Positions 37,506-46,069 of a stretch of 64,000 nucleotides of DNA are shown here, piece after piece. The stretch comes from Chelonobacter oris (lineage in GTDB: Bacteria; Pseudomonadota; Gammaproteobacteria; Enterobacterales; Pasteurellaceae): contig NZ_JSUM01000005.1 in NCBI RefSeq assembly GCF_000772535.1, positions 55,368-119,367 on the forward strand, given 5' to 3'. Position 1 is the stretch's first letter. Every line of letters begins with the position of its first letter. The translations under genes and the position numbers were made by a program. Below the pieces are notes generated by a model. It had not been told where the DNA came from. It saw nothing but the letters and a program-made list of their open reading frames with translations, and ran no database searches.

Positions 37506-38516
37506 ATGAAAATACAAAAACGGCTGTTTTCAATACTGTTATTAGGCTTTGCCGCCACAACGCTTGCGCAGGATTTCAAAACCCTTGACCGTCTTGCGCC
37601 TGAATATCAGGCTAACGCAGCGCAATGGGCAACCAGCATTACCGATGTGGACGAGGCAAACCGCCGCCATCAAATTCAACTGGATTTGGCACAACAGGCC
37701 GCTCAACCGAACGAACACATCCGTGTGCCGGCAGAATCGGCACAACCGGAGGTTGATCTCTATCTTTACCGCCCAAAAACAGAGAATACGTCTTTGCCGG
37801 CAATCTACTTTATCCACGGCGGCGGTTATCTGTTCGGCGCCGCCAAAAGTTCGGGCGACAATTTTGTGGAAATGGCGGAAAAACATCAGGCTGTCGTCAT
37901 CAGCGTGGAATATCGTCTGGCAACACAAGCACCGTTCCCCGCCGATCTGAATGATGCCTATCACGGTTTATCCTATGTCTTCCGCCATGCAGAAAAACTC
38001 GGTATCGATCCGACGCGCATCGTATTAATGGGGGAAAGTGCCGGCGGCGGCTTGACGGCACGCTTGGCGCTTTATACACGCGATCAGGGACAATTCAAAC
38101 CGAAAGGTCAAATCCTGATCTATCCGATGCTGGATTACCGTACCGGCACAGCGCAATCCCCCTATCAAAACGATTATGCGGGCGAATTTGTCTGGACGGC
38201 AGCGTCCAACCGCTTCGGCTGGCAAACATTACGCGGCAATCAGCCGATCAGCGAGGCGCAAATGGCCTATTTTTCACCGTCATCGGCAACGGATTTAACC
38301 AATTTGCCGGCTACTTTCCTGTTGGTCGGTGATCTGGATCTGTTTGTCAATGAAGATATTGATTACGCAAACCGCCTGATTGCTGCCGGAGTGCAAACCG
38401 AGCTGCATGTTTTACCGCGTTTATATCACGCCTTCGAACATCTCGATCCGACGACGGCGCAAAGTGCGGAGTATAAAAGATTAAGGGATAACGCCGTCAA
38501 CGCCATGTTTCATTAA
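37506..38516 (+). CDS. Secreted alpha/beta hydrolase (HSL-family esterase)
   Basis: Exported esterase of 336 residues. Residues 1-21 are a Sec signal peptide (KKR-type start, LFSILLLGFAATTLA, cleavage before QDF). HGGG at 104-107 is the hormone-sensitive-lipase oxyanion motif, S178 in GESAG the nucleophile, and the acid and base lie in VGDLDLFVNED and LYHAFEH. It probably hydrolyses small acyl esters in the periplasm. It is first of three genes for exported proteins, with 29- and 41-bp gaps. Confidence 0.9.
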   Translation: MKIQKRLFSILLLGFAATTLAQDFKTLDRLAPEYQANAAQWATSITDVDEANRRHQIQLDLAQQAAQPNEHIRVPAESAQPEVDLYLYRPKTENTSLPAIYFIHGGGYLFGAAKSSGDNFVEMAEKHQAVVISVEYRLATQAPFPADLNDAYHGLSYVFRHAEKLGIDPTRIVLMGESAGGGLTARLALYTRDQGQFKPKGQILIYPMLDYRTGTAQSPYQNDYAGEFVWTAASNRFGWQTLRGNQPISEAQMAYFSPSSATDLTNLPATFLLVGDLDLFVNEDIDYANRLIAAGVQTELHVLPRLYHAFEHLDPTTAQSAEYKRLRDNAVNAMFH

Positions 38517-38545
38517 ATAAAAACCACATTCAAGGAGAATTCACC

Positions 38546-39145
38546 ATGTCAAAATTTGATCGCAGAACATTTGTCAAAGGTGCGCTCGCCGTGACCGCCG
38601 CACTACTTGCGACGGGACAAGCTTATAGCAATGAAAAAACCGACATCAAAACCTTAGTGATTGTTTCCCACCCCTATCCCGAACGCTCAGTCATGACGAA
38701 AGGCTTACAGGCGGCTGCGGAAAGTGTCGAGGGCGTAACGGTACGCAATCTGGAAACCCTTTACGGTTTTGATACCCGCGCCATCAACGGCGAAGAAGAA
38801 CGGCGGATTACACGGCAGCACGACCGTATCGTCTTTATGTTTCCGACCCACTGGTTCAATATTACCCCGATGATGAAAGCCTATCTCAACGATACTTGGG
38901 GTAGTGTCGGACCCGGATTGTGGCAAGGCAAAGAAATGCTGATTGTCACCACCGCCGGCGGCGGCAGTTCCACCTATGGCGCCTCGGGCAGAATCGGTGT
39001 CAGCCTCGACGATGTCTTTCTGCCGATGAAAGCCAGCGCATTACATGCGGGAATGACCTATTTGCCGCCGCTCGCCTTTGAAAACATCAGCAGCAGCCGA
39101 TTACCTCAATATCAGCAGCAACTGATCGAACGGCTGAAAAAGTAA
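38546..39145 (+). CDS. Tat-exported flavodoxin-fold NAD(P)H oxidoreductase
   Basis: Flavodoxin-like (Flavodoxin_2) protein of 199 residues with an N-terminal twin-arginine signal (DRRTFVKG, then the hydrophobic ALAVTAALLATGQA, cleavage near YSNEK). The body has the FMN-binding loops LVIVSHPYPERS and FPTHWFNITPMMKAYLND of the MdaB/YwrO/KefF group. These enzymes normally reduce quinones in the cytosol. Tat export implies that it folds with its flavin first and works in the periplasm. It lies between the secreted esterase and the secreted ABM protein. AAGGAG precedes the ATG. Confidence 0.87.
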   Translation: MSKFDRRTFVKGALAVTAALLATGQAYSNEKTDIKTLVIVSHPYPERSVMTKGLQAAAESVEGVTVRNLETLYGFDTRAINGEEERRITRQHDRIVFMFPTHWFNITPMMKAYLNDTWGSVGPGLWQGKEMLIVTTAGGGSSTYGASGRIGVSLDDVFLPMKASALHAGMTYLPPLAFENISSSRLPQYQQQLIERLKK

Positions 39146-39186
39146 AACGGTTTTACACCGCACTTAGCGAATATAAGGAAAATTTC

Positions 39187-39909
39187 ATGACTTTTTTACC
39201 CAAATGGATACTGACCATGACCTTTTGTACCGCACTTTCCGCTCAGGCTGCACCGATTTTCAATCTGTTCGAATTGGGCGTTCAGCCCGCTGAAAAAACC
39301 GAACAATATCATGCCGTCGGTCTGCACAATATCACCACATCGCTTGCCGAAGAAAGCGGCACGCTGGCAATGTATTCCGCCGCACAAAAAGACAATCCGA
39401 ATCTGGTATATATGTTTGAAATTTATGCGGATGACGCCGCCTATCAAACCCACATTCAATCACCGCAATACCGGGCTTTTTTACAGGCGTCGCCCTCGAT
39501 TTTGACCGATCATAAAAAACGGATTTTGTTGGAGCCGCAATTTTTAGCCGATAAAAAAATCGAACAGCGGGCGGAAACAATCAATAATCTGGTGATTGTT
39601 GAGGTCAAACCCGAATTTAACGATGCATTCAAAGCGCTTGTGCTGCCGGAAATGGCGCAATCGATCAAGGTGGAATCAGGCGTTTTGGCAATGTATGCCG
39701 CCACTGAAAAAGATCAACCGAACCGTTGGTATTTCTATGAGATTTATGCCGATGAGCACGCTTACCAGCTGCACCGCCGGACACCGCACTTTCAAGAGTA
39801 TTTGACGAAATCGGCGGAGATGCTGCAAGACAAACAAGCCGTACCCATCACTCCGAATCTGTTACGCAATAAAGGCGGATTGAATTTTAACGTCTTAGAG
39901 ACACCATAA
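39187..39909 (+). CDS. Exported double antibiotic-biosynthesis-monooxygenase (ABM) domain protein
   Basis: Protein of 240 residues with a signal peptide (about 1-21, LTMTFCTALSAQA) and two tandem ABM-type ferredoxin folds. The repeats share the segments LAMYSAAQKDNPNLVYMFEI and LAMYAATEKDQPNRWYFYEI, each followed by YADxxAYQxH. ABM domains dimerise, so this two-domain chain could act as an internal dimer. They bind quinones or haem in other proteins. The ligand here is unknown. It is the last gene of the exported-protein operon. Confidence 0.85.
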   Translation: MTFLPKWILTMTFCTALSAQAAPIFNLFELGVQPAEKTEQYHAVGLHNITTSLAEESGTLAMYSAAQKDNPNLVYMFEIYADDAAYQTHIQSPQYRAFLQASPSILTDHKKRILLEPQFLADKKIEQRAETINNLVIVEVKPEFNDAFKALVLPEMAQSIKVESGVLAMYAATEKDQPNRWYFYEIYADEHAYQLHRRTPHFQEYLTKSAEMLQDKQAVPITPNLLRNKGGLNFNVLETP

Positions 39910-39920
39910 TCTTTACCGCA

Positions 39921-39956
39921 GGTGGAAAATCGCGCCGTTTTCCACCGCATTTTTCA
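39921..39956 (+). terminator. Terminator of the exported-protein operon
   Basis: A 9-bp stem (GGTGGAAAA at 39921-39929, TTTTCCACC at 39938-39946) is followed by a T run beginning at 39951, directly after the ABM gene. Confidence 0.8.
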
Positions 39957-40020
39957 TTGTTGTACCGCACTTCTGCGCTTATAATCGATAATGTATTAAA
40001 AGCCAACCATAGGAAGCCGC

Positions 40021-40917
40021 ATGAACAGCTCGATTTTCGGTTATCTCACCGTTTTTCATACTATCGTAACGGAAGGCAGTATTGCCGCAGCCGCCAGAAA
40101 ACTGGAAATCGCCTCGCCGTCGGTCAGCAACTCGCTGAAACTGTTGGAACAGCACATCGGCTTGCCGCTGTTTACCCGCACCACACGCAAAATCGAATTG
40201 ACCGAAGCCGGTATCCAGCTGTATCAACACTCCAAGCCCGCCATGCAAGAATTGACTTTAGCACTCGAAAGCGTGCATGATTTGGCAGACATCCCGTCCG
40301 GTTCAGTGCGGATCACCGTGCCGCGAATCGCCTATCTCTTGATTCTCAAACCGCACTTTGCCGAATTTTGCCGCCGTTATCCTGACATTCAACTGGAAAT
40401 TTCGGTTTACGACGGCACGGTGGACATCATCAAACAGGGCTTTGATCTGGGCATTCGTTTCGGCAGTTCGATTGAAGAAAATATGGTGGCGCGCAAACTG
40501 CTTGCGCCGTTTAAAGGCGGGTTATACGTGTCAAAAGAGTATGCGAAACAATTCGGCGTGCCGACCTCGATTGCCGAATTGAAACAGCATAATTTGATCG
40601 GATTTCGTTTTATGACCGCCAACCGTCTTTTTCCGCTCACCTTGAACGAAAACGGACACGATGTAACGCTTGAAATGCCAAGCGCCTTGATCGCAAACAG
40701 TTTGGAAGTGGTTATTGATGCCGTCCGTCAAGGGCTGGGAATCGGCCGTGTATTCGAACCGATTTTAAAGCTGGAAGCCGATGCGGCTGACTTTATTCCG
40801 GTATTGCCGTCCCACTGGAAAACCTATCCGCCGCTTTCATTATATTATGTGCAGCACAGTCAAAAAGCCAAGCGAATTCGGACATTGATTGAATTTTTAA
40901 GTGAAAAAATGGCGTAA
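40021..40917 (+). CDS. LysR-family transcriptional regulator
   Basis: LysR regulator of 298 residues with an N-terminal helix-turn-helix (GSIAAAARKLEIASPSVSNS) and an effector domain. It follows the exported-protein operon on the same strand but behind a terminator and its own uptake sequence, so it is probably transcribed separately. The neighbouring flavodoxin-fold genes on both sides are candidate targets. No inducer can be named. Confidence 0.9.
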   Translation: MNSSIFGYLTVFHTIVTEGSIAAAARKLEIASPSVSNSLKLLEQHIGLPLFTRTTRKIELTEAGIQLYQHSKPAMQELTLALESVHDLADIPSGSVRITVPRIAYLLILKPHFAEFCRRYPDIQLEISVYDGTVDIIKQGFDLGIRFGSSIEENMVARKLLAPFKGGLYVSKEYAKQFGVPTSIAELKQHNLIGFRFMTANRLFPLTLNENGHDVTLEMPSALIANSLEVVIDAVRQGLGIGRVFEPILKLEADAADFIPVLPSHWKTYPPLSLYYVQHSQKAKRIRTLIEFLSEKMA

Positions 40918-40940
40918 GCTTCACTTACGCCATCTCTTTT
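40911..40940 (+). terminator. Terminator overlapping the LysR stop codon
   Basis: An 8-bp stem (GGCGTAAG at 40911-40918, CTTACGCC at 40924-40931) includes the stop codon TAA and is followed by a T-rich tract. It faces the convergent YciI-like gene. Confidence 0.8.
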
Positions 40941-40976
40941 TGTTGCTTATCGCAATTCGGGTAAAGTGCGGTTCAA

Positions 40977-41273
40977 TCAGCCTTGAAACCGTTTGATATT
41001 CTCCGCCACCATTGCCGCTTTGAATTCACGCACCTCATAGGACGCCAGATTCGGATAATAAACATCTTCCGCCAATATCTTTTCCAGTTGCTGCCGATTT
41101 TCAGCTTGTGCAATAATCACGCCGGAATGCGGCTGATCAAGATAAGGCCCCAATAACAAAAAATGACCTTGTTGAAAATAATCGGCAAACCAAGTGCGGT
41201 GCTGATCTAGCATCGCTTGCTGTTCATCGTCCGACAGATGATCGGTTTTAAGAACAATATTAATCAAATACAT
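40977..41273 (-). CDS. YciI-like protein
   Basis: Protein of 98 residues from the ATG at 41273, preceded by AAGGAG. A longer frame would overlap the next gene. The YciI fold (MYLINIVLKTDHL start, HRTWFADYFQQGHFLLLGPY, then the conserved AEDVYYPNLASYEVREF end) is a ferredoxin-like dimer with a possible His-Asp active site (D28-type, H29). The role is uncertain. It follows the oxidoreductase gene by 10 bp and is probably cotranscribed. Confidence 0.85.
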   Translation of the reverse strand: MYLINIVLKTDHLSDDEQQAMLDQHRTWFADYFQQGHFLLLGPYLDQPHSGVIIAQAENRQQLEKILAEDVYYPNLASYEVREFKAAMVAENIKRFQG

Positions 41274-41283
41274 AGCGCTCTCC

Positions 41284-41835
41284 TTATAAACTGTTGATTT
41301 GGGCGATGAGACGATCGGCATAAGCACCGGCTTCCGCTTGTTGCTGCGCAACCGCCGCCTGATCCCGCCCGACATAACTGACCCCGTTTAGATACATCGG
41401 CGACACCAAGTCTAAATTGCACAACACGGCGGTACTTTCCAGCGCAGCGAAATAGTCTTCAACATCATGGCGCATAAACGCATCTTTAGCATAAGCGCCT
41501 TTCGGTGCGCCGGTGGTGATTGAAACCAATAGTTGCTTGCCGCCCAATTTTGCGCTCGAGCCGTGGGCAAAGCCATGCACAAACACATCGTCCAGCCACT
41601 TTTTCATCAGCGCCGGCATGGAATACCAGTAAAACGGGAATTGCCAAACGATCAGATCGGCTTTTTCAAGTGCGGTCTGCTCTGCCGCCACATCAATATG
41701 ATAATTCGGATACAGTTCGTCCAATTTACGAATCTCGGCATTCGGCAGTGCCTGCGCTAATTTTTCCAGAATCGTACGGTTGGCAACGGATTGCGCCAAA
41801 TTCGGGTGTCCTGAAATCACAAGGATATTTTTCAT
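41284..41835 (-). CDS. Flavodoxin-fold NAD(P)H-dependent oxidoreductase
   Basis: Cytosolic MdaB/KefF-type flavoprotein of 183 residues. FMN-binding loops are LVISGHPNLAQSVANRT at the start and WQFPFYWYSMPALMKKWLDD near 70-90. The C-terminal part is complete. Quinone or electrophile reduction is the usual role. It is upstream of the YciI-like gene and 150 bp from a LysR gene oriented the same way, which may control it. Confidence 0.9.
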   Translation of the reverse strand: MKNILVISGHPNLAQSVANRTILEKLAQALPNAEIRKLDELYPNYHIDVAAEQTALEKADLIVWQFPFYWYSMPALMKKWLDDVFVHGFAHGSSAKLGGKQLLVSITTGAPKGAYAKDAFMRHDVEDYFAALESTAVLCNLDLVSPMYLNGVSYVGRDQAAVAQQQAEAGAYADRLIAQINSL

Positions 41836-41984
41836 CGGTGTTCCTTAACTAAACAAGCGGATAAATCAGCGGAACATCTTTCGTTCCGCTTGGTGTTAAG
41901 GATTATAAAGAATCTCCGATCGGCCGATAAGGGTGCCGTCATTTAAAAGATTATTAGCTTAAAACGAAGAATAATCGAGATAAC

Positions 41985-42881
41985 CTAACCTAAAAAACTC
42001 TCGCGAATGGCTTCAATCCCCAACCGCACTTTAGTCGAATCGGCACGGTTCGGCGTCACCAGATATAAACTGACGGTCGCCAATTCCCAGTCCGGCAAAA
42101 TATGTACCAGCTCGCCGCTAGCTAAATAGGCCTCCAATTCCCGTTCGGCATGAATTGAAATGCCCATATGCTGAACGGTCAACAATCGGCGAATCAACAT
42201 ACTGTCACAAATGACATTGATCGTCGGGGTAAGCACAATCTCACTTTGTCCTTCACGGCGATAGGTGTAATACTGGCGTTGTGCCTCAGGGTTCGGCGGG
42301 CCAATCCAACGGTGTCGTAATAAATCCTGCGGCGTGTTGATCGGCATATCGGACTCTTGCAAATAACGGGCGCTGGCGCAAGTAATCCGCCGTATATCCA
42401 GCAGATGACGGGCGATCAAATTCGAGTTTTGTAATGCCCCCATTCCCCCCCGAATCGCAATATCAATTTTATTTTCCAACAAATCGACTATCGAATCGGA
42501 AAACTGCAATTCAATATTCATCTCCGGATTTTGCGTTAACAACCGTTCCAATGCAACGGCAAACACGCCGCCGGCAATTCCGGTCGGCGCTGAAATCCGC
42601 AACGTGCCGATCGGGTTATCACGCAAACTTTCCAGCGTATTGACCGCACTTTCCGCCCCTTTCAGCATGGTGACACAGCCCTGATAAAACCCTTCGCCTG
42701 CGGTGGTTAAACTTAAACGGCGGGTTGTGCGGTTCAGTAATTTGATTTTATGCTGCTGCTCCAATTTACTGATGTATTGGCTGACTGCCGCCGATGTAAC
42801 GTTTAACTGCTGTGCCGCCGCCTGCATCGACCCGAGTTCCACCACTTTGGCGAAGATCGCCATCGCTTTCAAATCCAGCAT
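41985..42881 (-). CDS. LysR-family transcriptional regulator
   Basis: LysR regulator of 298 residues with the helix-turn-helix GSMQAAAQQLNVTSAAVSQY near residue 17 and a complete effector domain. It is divergent from the gene for a small secreted protein (43022), the spacer being 140 bp and very AT-rich. It may regulate that gene or the oxidoreductase downstream. The effector is unknown. Confidence 0.9.
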   Translation of the reverse strand: MLDLKAMAIFAKVVELGSMQAAAQQLNVTSAAVSQYISKLEQQHKIKLLNRTTRRLSLTTAGEGFYQGCVTMLKGAESAVNTLESLRDNPIGTLRISAPTGIAGGVFAVALERLLTQNPEMNIELQFSDSIVDLLENKIDIAIRGGMGALQNSNLIARHLLDIRRITCASARYLQESDMPINTPQDLLRHRWIGPPNPEAQRQYYTYRREGQSEIVLTPTINVICDSMLIRRLLTVQHMGISIHAERELEAYLASGELVHILPDWELATVSLYLVTPNRADSTKVRLGIEAIRESFLG

Positions 42882-43021
42882 AAATCCTCATTATTAAATT
42901 TTACTTAATTATGAATTAAGAAATTCGATATTTTCATTTAATAAAACTCATATTACTATAGGCCCCGTCAAAAGCAATAATGCTTTTCTTATTAATTAAC
43001 CTAATTTAAAAGGATATAACG

Positions 43022-43582
43022 ATGAAATTCTCACACAAACTTCTGATTGCTTTACCTGTCGCTTTTGCCAGTTTCGGTGCATTGGCCGACAACCCGATTA
43101 ACGATCAAATCGAAGCGGCAATCTCCGCCCAGCCGTTAAACACCGTTGCCGTGGCTTCTGAGGTTGCGGCGCAGCCAAAAGCCCGCCTGACCGGCGACAA
43201 TCCGGTAAATGCCCAAATTGAAGCGGCGATTTCGGCGCAAACCCTGAAAAAAGCACCGATCAACAACAACCGTTTTGACAGCGCCTACGAGCAACTGCAA
43301 AGCAAAATCGCCGGCTTAAAACAGGCTGACAATCCGGCAACGTTCGCTGCCGATGCACAAGCGGCAAAAGAGTTGGCACTGCAAGCCAAACAAAATGTCT
43401 CCGCCTTACTGAAAGACACCGGTGATTCCGAAGACAACTACCGTCTGGCTTCCGACGTGACTTACAAAGCCAACAAGCTAAATCGTTTAATTCATGATTT
43501 GGACAGTGCGCTGGCATCTGCACAAAACGGTCAAATCAATACCGCCAAAACCATCGTGGCCGATTTGTCTGTCAACTCATAA
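43022..43582 (+). CDS. Small secreted protein of unknown function with an internal repeat
   Basis: Protein of 186 residues that I do not recognise. Residues 1-22 are a signal peptide ending at ALADN. Two near-identical 17-residue units follow, at 23-39 (DNPINDQIEAAISAQPL) and 59-75 (DNPVNAQIEAAISAQTL). The rest is alpha-helical, Ala/Gln/Lys rich, without cysteine, like a soluble periplasmic helical bundle. AAAGGA lies before the ATG. It is monocistronic, with a strong terminator 27 bp downstream. Confidence 0.85.
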   Translation: MKFSHKLLIALPVAFASFGALADNPINDQIEAAISAQPLNTVAVASEVAAQPKARLTGDNPVNAQIEAAISAQTLKKAPINNNRFDSAYEQLQSKIAGLKQADNPATFAADAQAAKELALQAKQNVSALLKDTGDSEDNYRLASDVTYKANKLNRLIHDLDSALASAQNGQINTAKTIVADLSVNS

Positions 43583-43609
43583 TCGTTATTAAAACAACCC
43601 CATAACAAA

Positions 43610-43645
43610 GCGGCAATAGGAAACCCTATTGCCGCTCTTCATATT
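43610..43645 (+). terminator. Terminator after the secreted-protein gene
   Basis: An 11-bp perfect stem (GCGGCAATAGG at 43610-43620, CCTATTGCCGC at 43625-43635) with a 4-nt loop. It is GC-rich and lies between convergent genes. Confidence 0.85.
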
Positions 43646-43666
43646 GTCTCTTTTAGGTTGTGTCGG

Positions 43667-43825
43667 CTAACGTCGTCGTCCGAACAAAAACGATATCACT
43701 GCCAAAATCAAAAAAGCGAAGAACAGTACTTTCGCAATCCCGACCGCACTTCCGGCAATGCCGCCAAACCCTAAGGCCGCCGCGATCAGCGCAATGATAA
43801 AAAACACAACAGCATAATGTAGCAT
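43667..43825 (-). CDS. DUF1328 (YtjA-like) small membrane protein
   Basis: A 52-residue membrane protein encoded on the minus strand, shorter than common gene-finding cut-offs. It reads [20 protein letters not shown], then [15 protein letters not shown] and a second hydrophobic helix, ending FLFGRRR. This matches the DUF1328 family, whose members are stress-associated in enterobacteria but of unknown function. GGAGGAG lies a few bases before the ATG at 43825. A 69-codon frame over the same DNA is a shadow. Confidence 0.88.
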   Translation of the reverse strand: MLHYAVVFFIIALIAAALGFGGIAGSAVGIAKVLFFAFLILAVISFLFGRRR

Positions 43826-44019
43826 AAACTCCTCCTGTCACAATTGATGAGGTATTACACAACTTAAATCAAAATATGAATAAAATAAAAGAGTTGCGTA
43901 ACGTCTATAGGTATAGCACAAAAATTTAACACAAATCAAATTATTCTTGCTTATTTTTGCCCGACTTCCCTACAATGGGCATCACGAATCAACATAACAT
44001 CAGCAATTGGAATACCATC

Positions 44020-44781
44020 ATGACAATTAACCACCTTGAACTGGAACAACTTTTAAACCGTACATTAAATAGTGAAGCCATCAGCGACTATGCCCCGAAC
44101 GGCTTGCAAGTCGAGGGCAAAAGTGCGGTCGACAAAATCATCACCGGCGTCACCGCCAGTCAGGCGCTGTTAGATTATGCCGCAGCACAGCAGGCCGATG
44201 CGGTGTTGGTGCACCACGGTTATTTTTGGAAAAATGAAAGCCCGCTGATTCGCGGCATGAAAAGCCGCCGCCTGCGCACGCTCTTAGTAAACAACATCAA
44301 TCTGTATGCTTACCATCTGCCGCTGGACGTTCACCCTGATCTGGGTAATAACGCCTTATTAGCCGGTATGTTAGGGATCAAAAATTTACAATCTCTTGAA
44401 CAAAGTGCGGTATCCATCCCGATTTACGGCAAGCTGGAAACCGCACTTTCAGGTGAACAATTGGCACAGCGTATCGAAACGGTGTTACAGCGCAAACCAC
44501 TGCATTGCGGCGACAATGCCCCAGCGACAATCCGCACTGTCGCCCTCTGCACCGGCGGCGGGCAAGATTACATCGATTTGGCGGCGGCACAAGGGATTGA
44601 CGCCTTTATCAGCGGGGAAGTTTCCGAACGCACCATTCACTCCGCCCGTGAACAAGGCATCCATTTTTATGCCGCCGGACACCATGCCACCGAACGTTAC
44701 GGCATCAAAAAACTCGGCGAATGGCTACAGCAACAGCATGGTCTGAATGTCATCTTTAAAGACATCGACAACCCGGCATAA
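44020..44781 (+). CDS. Nif3-like dinuclear metal-centre protein (YbgI family)
   Basis: Cytosolic protein of 253 residues from the ATG at 44020, the length of E. coli YbgI. Metal ligands are H65-H66 in VLVHHGYFW, an aspartate in LDVHPDLGNN and the late GHHATERYG segment. The family is linked to GTP cyclohydrolase I type 2/Nif3 and forms a hexameric ring, but its reaction is unsettled. A frame beginning at 43957 would add 21 untypical residues. No strong ribosome site is visible. Confidence 0.88.
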   Translation: MTINHLELEQLLNRTLNSEAISDYAPNGLQVEGKSAVDKIITGVTASQALLDYAAAQQADAVLVHHGYFWKNESPLIRGMKSRRLRTLLVNNINLYAYHLPLDVHPDLGNNALLAGMLGIKNLQSLEQSAVSIPIYGKLETALSGEQLAQRIETVLQRKPLHCGDNAPATIRTVALCTGGGQDYIDLAAAQGIDAFISGEVSERTIHSAREQGIHFYAAGHHATERYGIKKLGEWLQQQHGLNVIFKDIDNPA

Positions 44782-44893
44782 CGGCGTTTGTCAATTTGTA
44801 AAGATTGACTTTTCGCTTTGATTTTATTCAAATAATGTCTTAGGATAAATTTTGAACACCGCAACATAATATTAATCAAATGGAGAAAATAGT

Positions 44894-45205
44894 ATGAAAA
44901 ATGATTTTGAAAATAAACGTGAACAGCTACTTTCCGAGTTGCAAGATATCCTACAATCTGCCGAAGACTTGTTTGAAGCCGGCAAAGATGTCGGATCCGA
45001 CGAGTTCAAAAAATTGAAAAAACGCTTAAGCGAACAATCCGACGGCTACCGTCAGCAGCTGGACGATCTTCAGTCCAAAGTGTCGGCGAAAGCCAAATAC
45101 GCAGCCAAACAGTCCGATGCCCTGATTCAGGACAATCCTTATAAAGCGATCGGCTTGGCTGCCGGTGTCGCTTTTGTAGCAGGTTTATTGATTAATCGGA
45201 AATAA
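44894..45205 (+). CDS. DUF883 (YqjD/ElaB-like) tail-anchored protein
   Basis: Protein of 103 residues: a long amphipathic, charged helix region (about 10-75), then one C-terminal membrane helix (AIGLAAGVAFVAGLLINRK). E. coli relatives YqjD and ElaB anchor to the inner membrane and bind ribosomes in stationary phase. GGAG precedes the ATG. It starts a three-gene set equal to yqjD-yqjE-yqjK, which supports the assignment. Confidence 0.88.
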   Translation: MKNDFENKREQLLSELQDILQSAEDLFEAGKDVGSDEFKKLKKRLSEQSDGYRQQLDDLQSKVSAKAKYAAKQSDALIQDNPYKAIGLAAGVAFVAGLLINRK

Positions 45206-45267
45206 TTCGGCGCATGGCGGAAGCCGTATTGACGGCTTCCCGATATTTCTGTTACAGGAGATAAGAA

Positions 45268-45657
45268 ATGCAAACGATGAACAACATTAAATCCGGCGTA
45301 AAAAGCAGTTTCGTGACCGCACTTGAGCTAGTCGGCATCCGTCTGGAAATGGCGAAATTGGAACTCAACGAACAAAAGGAAAAGATCCTGCTGGTGGTCG
45401 TTTTCGCACTGTGTAGTTTTCTCTTATTGTTGCTTTGTGGTCTCAGCCTGATTTTCGCCCTGAACGCTTGGTTGCCGGAGGAAGAGAAATTCCATGTGTT
45501 TATGCTTATCGCAACAGGCTGTTTCGTCTTGGTATTGATTTTTGCGTTTCTAATCATTCGCCTGATGCGCAAACAACGCGGCTTCCTCGACCAAACCCTG
45601 AAAGAGGTTAAATTGGATATTGCCGCTATCAAACAAAGCGTCAATTCCGCAAAATAG
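45268..45657 (+). CDS. YqjE-like inner-membrane protein (phage holin family)
   Basis: Membrane protein of 129 residues with two helices (ILLVVVFALCSFLLLLLCGL and FMLIATGCFVLVLIFAFLII) between charged ends, the layout of YqjE (putative actinobacterial holin-X/YqjE family). GGAG lies before the start. It is 62 bp after the DUF883 gene and 19 bp before the YqjK-like gene. Its role is unknown. Confidence 0.85.
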   Translation: MQTMNNIKSGVKSSFVTALELVGIRLEMAKLELNEQKEKILLVVVFALCSFLLLLLCGLSLIFALNAWLPEEEKFHVFMLIATGCFVLVLIFAFLIIRLMRKQRGFLDQTLKEVKLDIAAIKQSVNSAK

Positions 45658-45676
45658 AGCGCACGCAGGAGGATTT

Positions 45677-45949
45677 ATGCCAAGCAATAGAGAACTGGAG
45701 CGCGAATTATTGTTACTGAAAGGCGAAGTATTGCGCAATAAATTCCGCCTACAAAGCGAAAAAACACGGCAGGATATTCGTCAACCGTTAAGCTACCTGA
45801 AAGCGGTATCCAATCCGATTATCCGCTCATCATTGATTTCCCTCTCGACCCGTTTATTATTGGGAAGAAAATGGCTGCTTGTACCTGCCATCGGTATTGC
45901 CTCGTTATTGTTATTCAAAAATCAGCAAAACAAACCGGATGATTCTTGA
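45677..45949 (+). CDS. YqjK-like protein
   Basis: Protein of 90 residues from the ATG at 45677, preceded by AGGAGG. A frame from 45620 overlaps the yqjE-like gene and is unlikely. A charged N-terminal helix (RELERELLLLKGEVLRNKFR) leads to a hydrophobic C-terminal half (WLLVPAIGIASLLLFK). It is third in the yqjDEK-like set. Function is unknown. Confidence 0.8.
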   Translation: MPSNRELERELLLLKGEVLRNKFRLQSEKTRQDIRQPLSYLKAVSNPIIRSSLISLSTRLLLGRKWLLVPAIGIASLLLFKNQQNKPDDS

Positions 45950-46069
45950 TAAGCATAGAATCCATCGACAAATTGCAGTATAATCACGCCGTTTCAATTT
46001 GCGAACTGCGCAGGCATCTTTGTCGCCGTTTACAACCACTCTTTTTATTTCATAACAGGATCGAGTCTT

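Noticed and set aside
43653..43862. 69-codon minus-strand frame after the secreted-protein gene
   Set aside because: Covers the same DNA as the 52-residue DUF1328 gene, which has the membrane helices, the ribosome site and the family match.
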